Shown: in pieces, positions 28,086 to 36,591 of the stretch | Numbering within the stretch: the stretch's first letter is position 1 | Layout of the letters: every line of letters begins with the position of its first letter | Program-made: the position numbers and the translations under genes | Origin: Natrinema hispanicum | GTDB taxonomy: Archaea > Halobacteriota > Halobacteria > Halobacteriales > Natrialbaceae | DNA length: 64,000 nt | Direction: 5' to 3' | Assembly: GCF_900111485.1 (NCBI RefSeq) | Contig: NZ_FOIC01000007.1 | Coordinates: 115,197-179,196, forward strand | The notes under the pieces: model-generated | What the model saw: the letters and a program-made list of their open reading frames with translations, nothing else | Told to the model about the DNA's origin: nothing | Database searches by the model: none

Positions 28086-28250
28086 CCTGTTCAGCGTATA
28101 ATCCTCGCGCCCGGTCATGGCCCAGTAGACTTGTGAGACGATCGTGATCGTGAACACGATAGGCAGCGCTACAGCGAGCAACTCTCGAATCGTCGCGCGG
28201 CTGCTCGAGAAACCGAGAGATTCCTCTTCGAAGCGGTCGATGATGCCATC
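28038..28250 (-). pseudogene. Membrane-protein fragment cut by the insertion relic
   Basis: An open reverse frame of 70 codons directly downstream of acyP reads DGIIDRFEEESLGFSSSR..., then a membrane-like stretch VALPIVFTITIVSQVYWAM. It then runs into the hairpin end of the IS605 relic and stops. There is no ATG or GTG in a sensible place at its beginning and the C-terminus is element sequence. It looks like the remains of a small membrane-protein gene disrupted by the insertion. Low certainty: it may be chance. Confidence 0.4.
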
Positions 28251-28259
28251 AGCGGTCCT

Positions 28260-28538
28260 TCAGTAGCGAATTTCGAATCCGTCCTCGCTCTGTGGCTCCT
28301 CGTATTCGACTTCGACGTCATCGACCTCGGCCGCGGGACTGCCTGTGTGACACCACTCGATCATCGACTCGACCGCGTCTTCAGGGCCTTCGAAGGCTGC
28401 CTCGACGCGGCCGTCCTCGAGATTTTCCACCCAGCCGTCGACGCCCTTCTCGCGGGCTGTATCGCGTGTGTTCGCGCGATAGTAGACGCCCTGTACGGTT
28501 CCGGAGACGAACACGTGTGCGCGAGTCCGTTCTGTCAT
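28260..28538 (-). CDS. acyP: Acylphosphatase
   Basis: A 92-residue enzyme that hydrolyses acyl phosphates. The active-site loop is intact: VSGTVQGVYYRANTRDTAREKGVDGWVENLEDGRVEAAFEG. The Arg in YYRANT and the Asn in VEN are the catalytic residues. The start at 28538 (MTERTRAHVFVSG) fits the family length; nine codons upstream are dispensable. The acidic C-terminal half is a halophilic adaptation. It is followed closely by the disrupted membrane fragment. Confidence 0.95.
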   Translation of the reverse strand: MTERTRAHVFVSGTVQGVYYRANTRDTAREKGVDGWVENLEDGRVEAAFEGPEDAVESMIEWCHTGSPAAEVDDVEVEYEEPQSEDGFEIRY

Positions 28539-28608
28539 ACGCGAGTCGTCGGCTTCGACCGGCAAAAATCCGGGTCCATTCGAGCGGGGTCGGAACCCGC
28601 TGTGGCGA

Positions 28609-29298
28609 TCAGAATTCAGTGCCGCACCGCGCCCGCTGTCCGTCGTCGATCGGATGTTTCACCTTCCGAACGTTCGTGATCAGGTCCGCGCGGTCCTCGA
28701 GATACGACGGCGCAGTGTGGCTTCCCGATAGCACCAGTTCGAGATCGTCCGGCTTTGCGTCGATGAGCCCGTGGACGTCGTCCTCGGAGAGTAGCCCGCG
28801 ATCCGCGGCATAGAGCACCTCGTCCAAGATTAGCATGTGCATCCCCGCTTCCGGCTCCGCATTGAGGTCGATCGGCTCGTCGAGGGCGGCGTCGTCGGCC
28901 GCCTCGAGCAGTTCATGGGCGCGCTCGAGACCCGCCTGCGCTTCGGCCTCGTGGTCGGCCTCGTCGCTGCCGTCTGCCATTCCGTGCCAGCCGTAGTGAC
29001 CAAGATTCTCATAGCTGATGCCGGGAAGGGCAGTGATCGCGTTGTACTCGCCACGAACCGCGTCAACGCTCGAGGCACCACCCTTCATGAACTGTAGCAT
29101 GTGGACACGGTAGCCGTGGCCAGCGGCGCGCATGCCCATACCGAGCGTCGCGGTCGTCTTCCCCTTGCCGTCGCCCCACCAGACCTGCACGAGGCCAAAC
29201 TCCTCGGGGGCGGCTGGCTCGATCCGCTCGGCTTCGGGCGTCCGTCCCTGTCCGGGCGTGTTTTCGATCGGTTCGTCGGATGACTGGTCGTTACTCAT
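28609..29298 (-). CDS. cobO: Corrinoid adenosyltransferase CobO/BtuR
   Basis: A 229-residue enzyme that transfers adenosyl from ATP to cob(I)alamin in coenzyme B12 synthesis or salvage. It has the P-loop GDGKGKTTATLGMGMRAAGHGYRV and later motifs LILDEVLYAADRGLL and LVLSGSHTAPSYLEDRADLITNVRKVKHPID typical of CobA/CobO. The start is set at MSNDQSSDEP (29298); 13 in-frame codons extend to a GTG at 29337. The N-terminal 40 residues are a variable acidic extension. No other cobalamin genes are adjacent. The terminal KVKHPIDDGQRARCGTEF is the usual end. Confidence 0.92.
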   Translation of the reverse strand: MSNDQSSDEPIENTPGQGRTPEAERIEPAAPEEFGLVQVWWGDGKGKTTATLGMGMRAAGHGYRVHMLQFMKGGASSVDAVRGEYNAITALPGISYENLGHYGWHGMADGSDEADHEAEAQAGLERAHELLEAADDAALDEPIDLNAEPEAGMHMLILDEVLYAADRGLLSEDDVHGLIDAKPDDLELVLSGSHTAPSYLEDRADLITNVRKVKHPIDDGQRARCGTEF

Positions 29299-29410
29299 AT
29301 CCGACCGATCGAACTGAGCGGACATGTAGTTGGCCACTCGCTATCTGCTGGGTCGGTAACACGCCGAACCAAACACGTCTTTACTACTGGCTGCAAATCA
29401 ACCGTTAGCA

Positions 29411-29791
29411 ATGGCTCTCGAGGGGTTACCATCCGGCGAGACACCCGAGCTCGAGCGTGTCCTTGCCGCACTGGATGACGACGGCTGCCGGGAGATCATC
29501 GCGGTTCTCGAGACACCGAAAACCGCCACCGAGATCGCAGCGGCAGCGGATCTCCCGCTGTCGACGACCTATCGAAAGCTCGATCAGCTGACAAAGGCTG
29601 GGCTCGTCAGCGAACCCCTTGGCGTTCGGCAGGGCCGCCACCAGATGTCGCGGTACGTGATCGATTTCAATCGTATCACGATCGGCCTCAACGACGAAGA
29701 GACGTTTCGCATCGATGTCGATCGCTCGGGCGGTCGATCGCTCGGTATCTGGTCGAACGCTGGCCGGGACTCGTCAACCACCCCGCCCTGA
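29411..29791 (+). CDS. Winged-helix transcriptional regulator
   Basis: A 126-residue protein with an ArsR-like winged helix: RVLAALDDDGCREIIAVLETPKTATEIAAAADLPLSTTYRKLDQLTKAGLVSE (residues about 15-67), the recognition helix being LSTTYRKLDQL. A short beta region follows and a Ser/Thr/Pro tail. There is no visible ligand domain. It starts at ATG 29411, divergent from cobO. Target unknown. Confidence 0.85.
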   Translation: MALEGLPSGETPELERVLAALDDDGCREIIAVLETPKTATEIAAAADLPLSTTYRKLDQLTKAGLVSEPLGVRQGRHQMSRYVIDFNRITIGLNDEETFRIDVDRSGGRSLGIWSNAGRDSSTTPP

Positions 29792-29851
29792 ACGCGTCGG
29801 CCGCCGAACGAGGCAGGAACGTACTCGAGCCCTGGCTGGTGGCGTGTTCGA

Positions 29852-30709
29852 TCAGGCGTTTTCTGTGTCGGGTGCCTGCGCCTCGAGCGAGTCGAGGGCG
29901 GTGACGACAGCCCTCACGTCACGTTCCGTGACAATCTGGGCACCGAAGAGAATCACGTACGGGGCGTCCGATGGAATTTGATCGTCAGACACGTCGGATT
30001 GGGAACCGCCCGGGAACCCAGGTCCGGGGACGCCGCCCGGTGTTGCGTTTCCGCGCGGCGTCTCGTTTTGCATCATCTGCTGGTCAGCCGTCGTGTTTCC
30101 GCCCGGTAGTTCGCCCGCCGATTCGTCGACTGGCACACCAGCCATCGCCAGGAATACCGTTTCGCTGTCACCACACTGGGAAAAGAGCTGGCTCAGGAAC
30201 ACGTACTCGGCGGTCCTGAACAGCTGCTGGCCGCCGTCGGTACACTGCTCACCGACCTCGAGTTCCTCGAGATACTGGTCGAGGGCCTCCTCGAGGTCGG
30301 AGCCCAGTTCCGTCGTCACGTACACTTCGATGCCGGGAACGTCCCAACTGGCGATGAACGCGTCGAGATCCGGCGCGGCCCAGATCGAGGGACCGATGCT
30401 GGCCGGCGTGGTGTCGACGTCGCTCCAAGCGGCCGGAATCGTGACTTCGATGGTTTCGGTGTCGTCGGTGACCGTCTGCTGGTCTTCGTACTCCTGATCG
30501 TCGTCGACATGCTCTCTGTCCCGTTCGTGCTCCCGGTCAGATTGCCCGTGTTCCCCGTGTGAACCGCCGGCGGGCCACTCGTGATCGCGCTGTGCGGCCG
30601 CTGTCTGGACTGCCGCGAGTGTCCCCAGTCCTGTCAATGTGGTCCCCACCGCACGGAGAGTGGACCGTCGATCGATCGTCGGCCGTGACGAGTCGGTGTC
30701 GTCGCTCAT
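29852..30709 (-). CDS. Tat-type exported protein of unknown function
   Basis: A 285-residue protein. The N-terminus MSDDTDSSRPTIDRRSTLRAVGTTLTGLGTLAAVQTAAAQ is a twin-arginine signal (DRRSTLR) with cleavage after AAA. A His/Asp/Glu-rich stretch follows (about 45-80: HGEHGQSDREHERDREHVDD), perhaps metal binding. Then there is an alpha/beta domain (VTIPAAWSDVDTTPA...), a Pro/Gly/Asn linker (about 220-245) and a C-terminal VILFGAQIVTERDVRAVVTALDSLEAQ. The start is set at 30709; upstream in-frame codons are cysteine-rich and improbable. Likely outside the cell. Confidence 0.78.
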   Translation of the reverse strand: MSDDTDSSRPTIDRRSTLRAVGTTLTGLGTLAAVQTAAAQRDHEWPAGGSHGEHGQSDREHERDREHVDDDQEYEDQQTVTDDTETIEVTIPAAWSDVDTTPASIGPSIWAAPDLDAFIASWDVPGIEVYVTTELGSDLEEALDQYLEELEVGEQCTDGGQQLFRTAEYVFLSQLFSQCGDSETVFLAMAGVPVDESAGELPGGNTTADQQMMQNETPRGNATPGGVPGPGFPGGSQSDVSDDQIPSDAPYVILFGAQIVTERDVRAVVTALDSLEAQAPDTENA

Positions 30710-30835
30710 GCACCCCATCGCACACCAGCAGGGGTAAGAAAGCCAATTCACGCTCGGAGAGACAGTCAAATCTCGAAAACTATGAGCGCACGTGACGAAG
30801 CGACGCCACCCACAATCAGCTTCCGGCATTCCGGT

Positions 30836-32059
30836 TCAGTCTGGGTCGACGATGTCCGCATCCGTCGGTCCCTGTCCGTCGAACTCTTCGACGAACGCAT
30901 CGAGCCTTTCGGGGTCCGACGCGCCCGGGAGTTCGGTCTCCGCCGTGCGACAGTCGGCGTCGACGCCGAGCCGGTCACAGACCAGGTCAGCCGTCACCTC
31001 GGCCATCGCCCGGTAGGTCGTCAGTTTTCCGCCGACGATGCTACAGCAGTTCTCGACGCCCTCGTCGGCGTGCTCGAGCAGGTGAAATCCTCTCGAGATG
31101 CCGCGTCCGCTATGGGCGGCTTCCTCGGGTTCGTACAGCGGCCGCACGCCCCACCACGTCCGGACGTGTTCGGCGTCGGCAACCGGCGGGAGCATCGCTG
31201 CACACTCGTCGATCGTTCGCTCGAGTTCCCAGTCGGCCCGCTCGTAGTCGTCGGGATCGTCGACCGGCACGCTCGTCGTCCCGAGGACGGCCTGTCCGTC
31301 ATGTGGCACGATGATATCACCGTCGTCGGGGTCGCGACACCGGTTGAGCACTGGCTCGAGACCCTCGTGTTCGACCGAGACCATGACACCCCGGGTCGGC
31401 CGCATCGCGACGGTGACGCCGGCCAGTTCGGCGACGTGGCCAGCGTGGGGACCGGCCGCGTTCACGACGTAACGCGGGTGAATCGTCTCGTTCGCGTCAC
31501 CGCCGAGCGTGACGCTCGTCACCCGCCCGCGCTCGACGGTCATCGACGTGACCGGCGCGTGTGTACCGATTCGAGCGCCGTGCTCACGGGCGTCGACCGC
31601 GTTAGCAGCGACCAGCCGGGACGGAACGACGACGCCATCCGGGACCCACATCGCCCGTTCGACATCGGCGGCGAGGTTCGGGACTGCCTCGCGAGCGGTC
31701 GCTCCGTCGATCACGTCGGTCGGGATGCCAACGTCGTCGCAGGCAGCGCGCTTTGCGTCGAAGTACGCCGGGTCGTCGTCGACGAGTTGGACGAACAGAC
31801 CCCGCGTGTCCCGGATACACGCTCCGGCAATCGCACGGAGGGTGCGGTTTTCCTCGAGACATTCCCTGGCCTCCGGCCCGTCGGCCTCGGCGTAGCGAGC
31901 GCCGCTGTGGAGCAGGCCGTGTGAGCGGCCGGAGGTGCCGGCCGCGAGTCCGTCTCGCTCGACAAGTGTGACGTCAACGCCTCGCAACGCGAGGTCTCTG
32001 GCGATTCCCGTTCCGGTCGCGCCGCCGCCGATAACGAGGACGTCCGGGTAACTCTCCAT
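30836..32059 (-). CDS. GlpA-like FAD-dependent glycerol-3-phosphate dehydrogenase
   Basis: A 407-residue flavoprotein. It has the FAD-binding N-terminus DVLVIGGGATGTGIARDLALRGVDVTLVERDGLAAGTSGRSHGLLHSGARYAE, the hallmark GTSGRSHGLLHSGARY of GlpA/GlpD, and the middle PTRGVMVSVEH. The C-terminal IVGGKLTTYRAMAEVTADLVC is also a GlpA motif. It should oxidise glycerol-3-phosphate to dihydroxyacetone phosphate. It lacks the roughly 150-residue C-terminal region of full GlpA, and no glpB, glpC or glpK is adjacent, so it may be a single-subunit variant or act on a related hydroxyacid. It ends before a divergently read short region. Confidence 0.8.
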   Translation of the reverse strand: MESYPDVLVIGGGATGTGIARDLALRGVDVTLVERDGLAAGTSGRSHGLLHSGARYAEADGPEARECLEENRTLRAIAGACIRDTRGLFVQLVDDDPAYFDAKRAACDDVGIPTDVIDGATAREAVPNLAADVERAMWVPDGVVVPSRLVAANAVDAREHGARIGTHAPVTSMTVERGRVTSVTLGGDANETIHPRYVVNAAGPHAGHVAELAGVTVAMRPTRGVMVSVEHEGLEPVLNRCRDPDDGDIIVPHDGQAVLGTTSVPVDDPDDYERADWELERTIDECAAMLPPVADAEHVRTWWGVRPLYEPEEAAHSGRGISRGFHLLEHADEGVENCCSIVGGKLTTYRAMAEVTADLVCDRLGVDADCRTAETELPGASDPERLDAFVEEFDGQGPTDADIVDPD

Positions 32060-32115
32060 ACGTGCTTGTTTGACTCGAGACGGAGATACCTTTCACCGAA
32101 TGACCTGGGACAGAT

Positions 32116-32649
32116 TCAATCGTCTGCAGCCGCTTTCTCCGCGAACTTCTTCCGGACCTTCTCGACTTTCGGCGCGGCGTGCATCCGACAGTAGGCGTCG
32201 GTCGGGTTCTTTTCGAAGTAGTTCTGGTGGTACTCCTCGGCCTCGTAGAAGGTGTCAAGCGGTTCGATTTCGGTCACGATCCCCTCGTAGACGCCTTCCT
32301 GTTCCAGTTCCGCAGCGAACGCCTCGGCGGTCTCGAGTTGTGCGTCGCTGTGTGCGTAGATCGCCGACCGGTACTGAGAGCCCACGTCCGGGCCCTGACG
32401 GTCCTTCGTCGTTGGATCGTGGATCGTAAAGAAGACCTCGAGTAAGTCCTCGTAGGCGATCTGATCGGGATCGTATTCGATCTGGACGACCTCTGCGTGA
32501 CCGGTCTTGCCGGAACAGACCTCTCGGTAGCCCGGGTCCTCAGTGTGACCGCCAGCATAGCCCGAGGTCACCGATTCGACGCCCTCGAGTTCTTCGAAGG
32601 CCGCCTCGATACACCAGAAACACCCGCCGCCGAACGTGGCTCGTTCCAT
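32116..32649 (-). CDS. msrA: Peptide methionine sulfoxide reductase MsrA
   Basis: A 177-residue enzyme reducing the S-form of methionine sulfoxide in proteins. The catalytic motif GGGCFWCIEAAFEELEGV is at the N-terminus (nucleophilic Cys at residue 10), followed by VTSGYAGGHTEDPGYREVCSGKTGHAEVVQIEYDP and the EPLDTFYEAEEYHQNYFEKNP segment. The frame is open much further upstream, but MERATFGGG at 32649 is the conserved family start. The C-terminus, HAAPKVEKVRKKFAEKAAADD, follows Cys in YCRMHAA, the recycling region. Cytosolic antioxidant. Confidence 0.95.
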   Translation of the reverse strand: MERATFGGGCFWCIEAAFEELEGVESVTSGYAGGHTEDPGYREVCSGKTGHAEVVQIEYDPDQIAYEDLLEVFFTIHDPTTKDRQGPDVGSQYRSAIYAHSDAQLETAEAFAAELEQEGVYEGIVTEIEPLDTFYEAEEYHQNYFEKNPTDAYCRMHAAPKVEKVRKKFAEKAAADD

Positions 32650-32772
32650 ACTTGTTCTGAAGGCATCCGCGAGGAAAGATGTGACGGGGACCGGGATCAA
32701 AAACCGATCGTCGATTCGCCGAACCGTCACCGTGTCCGAAAGGATTTGATGGTGGCCGTCAAACGCCGGAGT

Positions 32773-33543
32773 ATGTCTTGGGATACAGTCCGACTCGAGT
32801 GGGACGGAGACGTTGCAACACTGACCGTCGACCGACCCGATGCGCTGAACGCGTTGAACATCGAGACGCTCGAAGCAATGGGAGAAGCACTCGAGGAAGC
32901 CGCCGAGGAGGGCGCTCGCGCGCTCGTCCTGACGGGGGCTGGCGATGCGTTCATCGCCGGTGCCGACATCAAATATATGCAGGACCTCTCCACGGCGGAG
33001 GGCGAAGCGTGGGGCGCACTCGGCCACGACGTCGCCGACGCGCTCGAGGCCTTCCCCGCGCCAACGATCGCCGCGATCAACGGCTATGCGTTCGGTGGCG
33101 GCTGCGAGATGGCGATGGCCTGCGATCTGCGGGTCGCGGCCGAGTCGGCACTGATCGGCAACACCGAGATCGATCTCGGGATCATCCCCGGCTGGGGTGC
33201 CACCCAGCGGCTGCCGCGACTAGTTGGCGACGAGACCGCACGCCGGATGATCTTCCTCGGCGAGCGCCTCGATGCCGAGTCGGCCGCCGAAGTGGGACTC
33301 GTCGGCGAAGTCGTTGCTGACGACGAACTCGAGGACGTCATCGATGAACTCGCTACCCGTCTCGCCTCGAAGCCGGCCTTTGCGATGCAGACTGCCAAAC
33401 AGGCGATCAATCAGACCCACGAAGGGTCCCAAGAGAGCGGTATCGCGTACGAAAAGCGCGCCTTCGCGAGCCTCTTCGGGACGCACGACCAGCGCGAGGG
33501 GATGTCGGCGTTCGTCGAGGACCGAGAGCCGGACTTCGAATAG
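32773..33543 (+). CDS. Enoyl-CoA hydratase/isomerase (crotonase family)
   Basis: A 256-residue crotonase. It has the CoA-binding and oxyanion region GDAFIAGADIKYMQDLS and AINGYAFGGGCEMAMACDLRVAAESALIGNTEIDLGIIPGWGATQRLPRLVG. The Glu in GGGCEMAMA and the second Glu in NTEIDLGIIPGWG correspond to the catalytic pair of hydratases. It catalyses hydration of enoyl-CoA in fatty acid or related degradation, possibly also giving 3-hydroxyacyl-CoA. Start ATG 32773 (MSWDTVRLEW). It stands alone, divergent from msrA. Confidence 0.9.
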   Translation: MSWDTVRLEWDGDVATLTVDRPDALNALNIETLEAMGEALEEAAEEGARALVLTGAGDAFIAGADIKYMQDLSTAEGEAWGALGHDVADALEAFPAPTIAAINGYAFGGGCEMAMACDLRVAAESALIGNTEIDLGIIPGWGATQRLPRLVGDETARRMIFLGERLDAESAAEVGLVGEVVADDELEDVIDELATRLASKPAFAMQTAKQAINQTHEGSQESGIAYEKRAFASLFGTHDQREGMSAFVEDREPDFE

Positions 33544-33548
33544 CGCGT

Positions 33549-34214
33549 CTAGCGATCGGCGACGCACCAGGTCAGGACCACGCCGTCGTCGAGTCGGTCA
33601 ACCGACTCGAGATCGAGCGATGGAAATTCCGTGACGAACCCCTCACCGTCGGCCAGCGTCGGGGCGTCGCGGCCGCCGATAATTTTCGGCCCGATGAATA
33701 CCCGGAGTTCATCGACCAGCCCGGCGTCGAACAGCGAAAAGATTAGTTCGCCGCCGCCTTCGACCATGACTTGCTCCAGTCCTTGTTCCTGCAGCGTTGC
33801 GAACGCACGGAGGAGATCGACCCGCTCGTCGCCCGCGGTGACCAACTCGGCGCGACCGGCGAGGGCTGCGCGGCGCTCGACGGATGCGGCCTCGCTCAGA
33901 CAGACGTAGGTCGTCGCCGCGTCGTCGAGGATCGCTGCATCTGTGGGGGTCCGGCCACTCGAGTCCACGACCACGCGTGCGGGGTTTGCCGGGCGGTCGT
34001 TCTCGCGGCGCTGTGCGCGCAGCGTGTCGTCTTTGACGATCAGGTGTGGGTCGTCTGCGAGGACAGTCCCGACACCGACCACGACGGCGTCGCTGTCCGC
34101 CCGGAGTCGGTCGACGCGTTCGAAATCGGCTTCGCCGCTGATCGCAATCTGTTCGCGTCGACGCGAGGAGAGCTTACCGTCCGCACTCATGGCGGCGTTG
34201 ACGACGACGTGCAT
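33549..34214 (-). CDS. Diaminopyrimidine 5'-phosphate reductase (riboflavin)
   Basis: A 221-residue RibD C-terminal-domain protein, the archaeal stand-alone 2,5-diamino-6-ribosylamino-4(3H)-pyrimidinone 5'-phosphate reductase. It reduces the ribose side chain with NADPH early in riboflavin and deazaflavin synthesis. Motifs are MHVVVNAAMSADGKLSSRRREQIAISGEADF, DAVVVGVGTVLADDPHL and MVEGGGELIFSLFDAGLVDELRVFIGPKIIGG. The start at 34214 is the conserved one; the 28 codons upstream are not family-like. The gene converges on enoyl-CoA hydratase with a 5-base gap. Confidence 0.93.
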   Translation of the reverse strand: MHVVVNAAMSADGKLSSRRREQIAISGEADFERVDRLRADSDAVVVGVGTVLADDPHLIVKDDTLRAQRRENDRPANPARVVVDSSGRTPTDAAILDDAATTYVCLSEAASVERRAALAGRAELVTAGDERVDLLRAFATLQEQGLEQVMVEGGGELIFSLFDAGLVDELRVFIGPKIIGGRDAPTLADGEGFVTEFPSLDLESVDRLDDGVVLTWCVADR

Positions 34215-34384
34215 ACCCGTGGTGAGGTGGCTGTGGTAAAGAAATCCCCGTGTCTCGAGATCCTGCCAGCCGAATTCAACGCAGTTGTCGACAGGCATCC
34301 CGTATATATGGCACTACATAGTATACAATACAGAACATATAAACGACTTATCCGGTCTCGCTGGAGCACTGCAACAGAAAGCAC

Positions 34385-35077
34385 GTGACGACCGGGAACT
34401 TCGCGATCGACGACGCGGTATCGTTCGACCACCGACATATCGACCTCGAGAAACGGGACGACATCTACGTCATCGGTGACGTTCACGGCTGTCTGGACGC
34501 GCTCGAGGATCTTCTAGAGACGCTCGACCTTGCCGATAACGACCTCGCCGTGTTCGTGGGGGATCTGGTTCGAAAGGGACCGGAGAGCAAGGCCGTCCTC
34601 GATCGCGTCAGGCAGTCGCCACGGCTGCTGTCGGTGAAAGGGAACAACGAGCAGAAGCTTATCGACGGGGAGAAGTCGCTGTCGTCGCTTGACCTGGCTG
34701 ACCAGCAGTACCTGAAGTCACTGCCGACGGCGATTTCGTGGGATGGTGGCCTCGTCGTCCACGGCGGCGTCGATCCGAACCGACCGCTGTCGGCACACGC
34801 CACCGATGACCTCCTGACGATGCGAGCACCGGACGGCGACGGCTACGACGGTCCGTTCTGGTTCGAGACCTACGAGGGGCAGCCGCGGGTCTTTTTCGGC
34901 CATACTGTCCTCGATACGCCGATCGACCGAGAGTGGGCGGTCGGCCTCGATACCGGCTGTGTTTACGGTGGGGAACTTACCGCGTACGACGTTCGACGCG
35001 ATCGCTTCCACAGCGTTTCTGGGCCTGATCACGTCGAACGCTCGGCCGCGAAAATTGTCGCGCTTGGCGATAGCTGA
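34385..35077 (+). CDS. PPP-family metallophosphatase
   Basis: A 230-residue calcineurin-like phosphoesterase. Metal-binding motifs are GDVHG (about 36-40), GDLVRKGP (about 60-67), GNNE (about 88-91) and HGGVDPNRP; a late FFGHTVLDTP supplies the last His. Layout fits Ser/Thr phosphatase or Ap4A hydrolase relatives. The third motif is GNNE, not the usual GNHE, so the general-acid His is replaced by Asn, which hints at altered mechanism or substrate. It starts at a GTG. The 3' end abuts the TnpB insertion element. Confidence 0.85.
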   Translation: MTTGNFAIDDAVSFDHRHIDLEKRDDIYVIGDVHGCLDALEDLLETLDLADNDLAVFVGDLVRKGPESKAVLDRVRQSPRLLSVKGNNEQKLIDGEKSLSSLDLADQQYLKSLPTAISWDGGLVVHGGVDPNRPLSAHATDDLLTMRAPDGDGYDGPFWFETYEGQPRVFFGHTVLDTPIDREWAVGLDTGCVYGGELTAYDVRRDRFHSVSGPDHVERSAAKIVALGDS

Positions 35078-35102
35078 GGTGGACGATTCGGTGACATCCT
35101 CG

Positions 35103-35120
35103 CCCGTCCTAAAGGACGGG
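35103..35120 (-). other. Right-end hairpin / probable omega RNA 3' part
   Basis: A 7-bp perfect stem with a TAAA loop just past the tnpB stop. In IS605/IS1341 elements the right end is read into a guide RNA that TnpB uses. If so here, the guide would come from the flank below about 35091, which is the end of the phosphatase gene region. Confidence 0.5.
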
Positions 35121-35156
35121 GCTTCCTACAAGGGAAGCCTCGTGTCGAGGGAGGTT

Positions 35157-36398
35157 TCAGGACTCAAAGACCGCAAGCGTCGTCTGTCGGGATTGCCGAC
35201 TCGGCGAGCGGTGTCCTGTGGCCGTGTCACAACGGCTCCCATCCCGTGGCGAGTCATCGCGCTCCGGTTTCCAAGGAACGCTCTCTCCCCACGGGTCAAT
35301 GCGACCAGCAATGTTTGCTGCTGCGTTGATATCCGCCTGATACTCCGTCACCCAACACTCCACGTTCGTACACGTGAACTCAGCTTGCGATCCACGACGG
35401 CCGATGTGGCCGCAAGCGTGGCACGTCTGAGACGTGTAGCGCGGGTTCACGAACTCGACTGGGACACCGGCTTCGAGGGCTTTGTCCTCGATACGGTCGG
35501 TGATCCGGGCAAACGCCCACGAGTGCAAGCGTCGATTCATGTACTTCCCGTAATCCAGATTCTCGCGGATGTACGACAAGTCCTCAAGAACGATCACTGG
35601 ATCCTCAAAGGACTCGGCGTATTCGACGGCTTCTCGAGACGCCTTCTCGACGATGTCCGTCAGGGTGTTCTGGTAGTGGTCGAAGCGTTCGTCCACGCGC
35701 CACTGCTCGGCGTCACGCTCTTGGAGGCGTTTCAGCGTCGTGTACATCTCCTTACGGAGTGCTCGCGAACGACCGCCGTCGTAGATGTACGGTTGAGTCG
35801 GAGTATCGTTCTGACAGGCACAGCCCGTCAGAAGCTTGGACTCACCGATATCGAAACCAATTCGGGTCGGATCGTCCGGGATCTCTGGGTCGGCGACCTC
35901 GTACTCGACGGTGACGTGCAGCACCCAATTCGTGCGGCACTGTTGCAGTCGGAACTCACCGACTGTCGCGTTCTCGTCGAGCAGGTCGAACCACAAGGAT
36001 TCCTGTTCGGGATTGATCCGGAGCGGAATCCAGAAAGCGTTCCCACGTCCGGCCTGTGGAACACGCCAGCAGAACTCGCACACACGGTCGTCGGAGTGGT
36101 CGATTCGAAATCCCCGGTTCGTGAACCGTACCGGATGGTCGTCTTCGAGTTCCGACGCGTTGTACGTCCGCCGGAGTTGTGGGACGTAGTTCTTGAGCGC
36201 GTCCTTCGCGTAGGACGTGAGGGTGTAGCCGGTAACAACATCGTTGACCGCCGACTGCGTGTCCGCGCCACTCTCGAAAGCGTCAGAAAGCGCACGGTGG
36301 TAGGTCGCCACAGTCCGCTCGAGACGTTGCTCTTTGCCCGTCGTAGGCGGAGCAAGCGTAGCTTCGAGGGTTTTCGTGACGGTTGTTTCGGCGACCAT
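35157..36398 (-). CDS. tnpB: TnpB (RNA-guided nuclease, OrfB family)
   Basis: A 413-residue TnpB of the IS1341 type. It has an intact split RuvC: Asp183 in GFDIGESKLL, Glu272 in VLEDLSYI, Asp356 in YQADINAAANIA. A zinc-finger insertion lies between them (C326 and C329 in TCHACG, C343 and C348). TnpB proteins cut DNA guided by an RNA from the element's right end, ensuring that the element is kept. All catalytic residues are present, so activity is plausible. The start is set at MVAETTVTK (36398); the frame runs 42 codons further but those look non-coding. The C-terminus is a variable Arg/Ser/Asp tail. Confidence 0.93.
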   Translation of the reverse strand: MVAETTVTKTLEATLAPPTTGKEQRLERTVATYHRALSDAFESGADTQSAVNDVVTGYTLTSYAKDALKNYVPQLRRTYNASELEDDHPVRFTNRGFRIDHSDDRVCEFCWRVPQAGRGNAFWIPLRINPEQESLWFDLLDENATVGEFRLQQCRTNWVLHVTVEYEVADPEIPDDPTRIGFDIGESKLLTGCACQNDTPTQPYIYDGGRSRALRKEMYTTLKRLQERDAEQWRVDERFDHYQNTLTDIVEKASREAVEYAESFEDPVIVLEDLSYIRENLDYGKYMNRRLHSWAFARITDRIEDKALEAGVPVEFVNPRYTSQTCHACGHIGRRGSQAEFTCTNVECWVTEYQADINAAANIAGRIDPWGESVPWKPERDDSPRDGSRCDTATGHRSPSRQSRQTTLAVFES

Positions 36399-36456
36399 TC
36401 GACAGTACAGTCTACGCAATCGGTGCACATTAATTGCACGAATATGATAATCATGT

Positions 36457-36591
36457 GTGAGCAAATCAATTCGGTTCGAGGTAGACGACGAACAGCACGA
36501 GCGGTTGAAAGAGATCAAAAACAAACGCGGTTACACCTGGAAGGGGCTGATGCTCGAAGGTGCGGAAGCGTTGGACACCGGGGAGCAGTAG
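36457..36591 (+). CDS. 44-residue RHH-like protein within the TnpB element
   Basis: A GTG-started frame reading MSKSIRFEVDDEQHERLKEI followed by KNKRGYTWKGLMLEGAEALDTGEQ and a stop. It diverges from tnpB with 58 bases between the starts. The strand-then-two-helices pattern (RFEVDDEQHERLKEIKNKRGYTWKGLMLEGAEAL) looks like a ribbon-helix-helix or antitoxin-type DNA-binding protein. It could repress tnpB or the guide RNA. A product this small would be missed by length cut-offs; its conserved-looking composition and position within the element argue that it is real. Confidence 0.6.
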   Translation: MSKSIRFEVDDEQHERLKEIKNKRGYTWKGLMLEGAEALDTGEQ

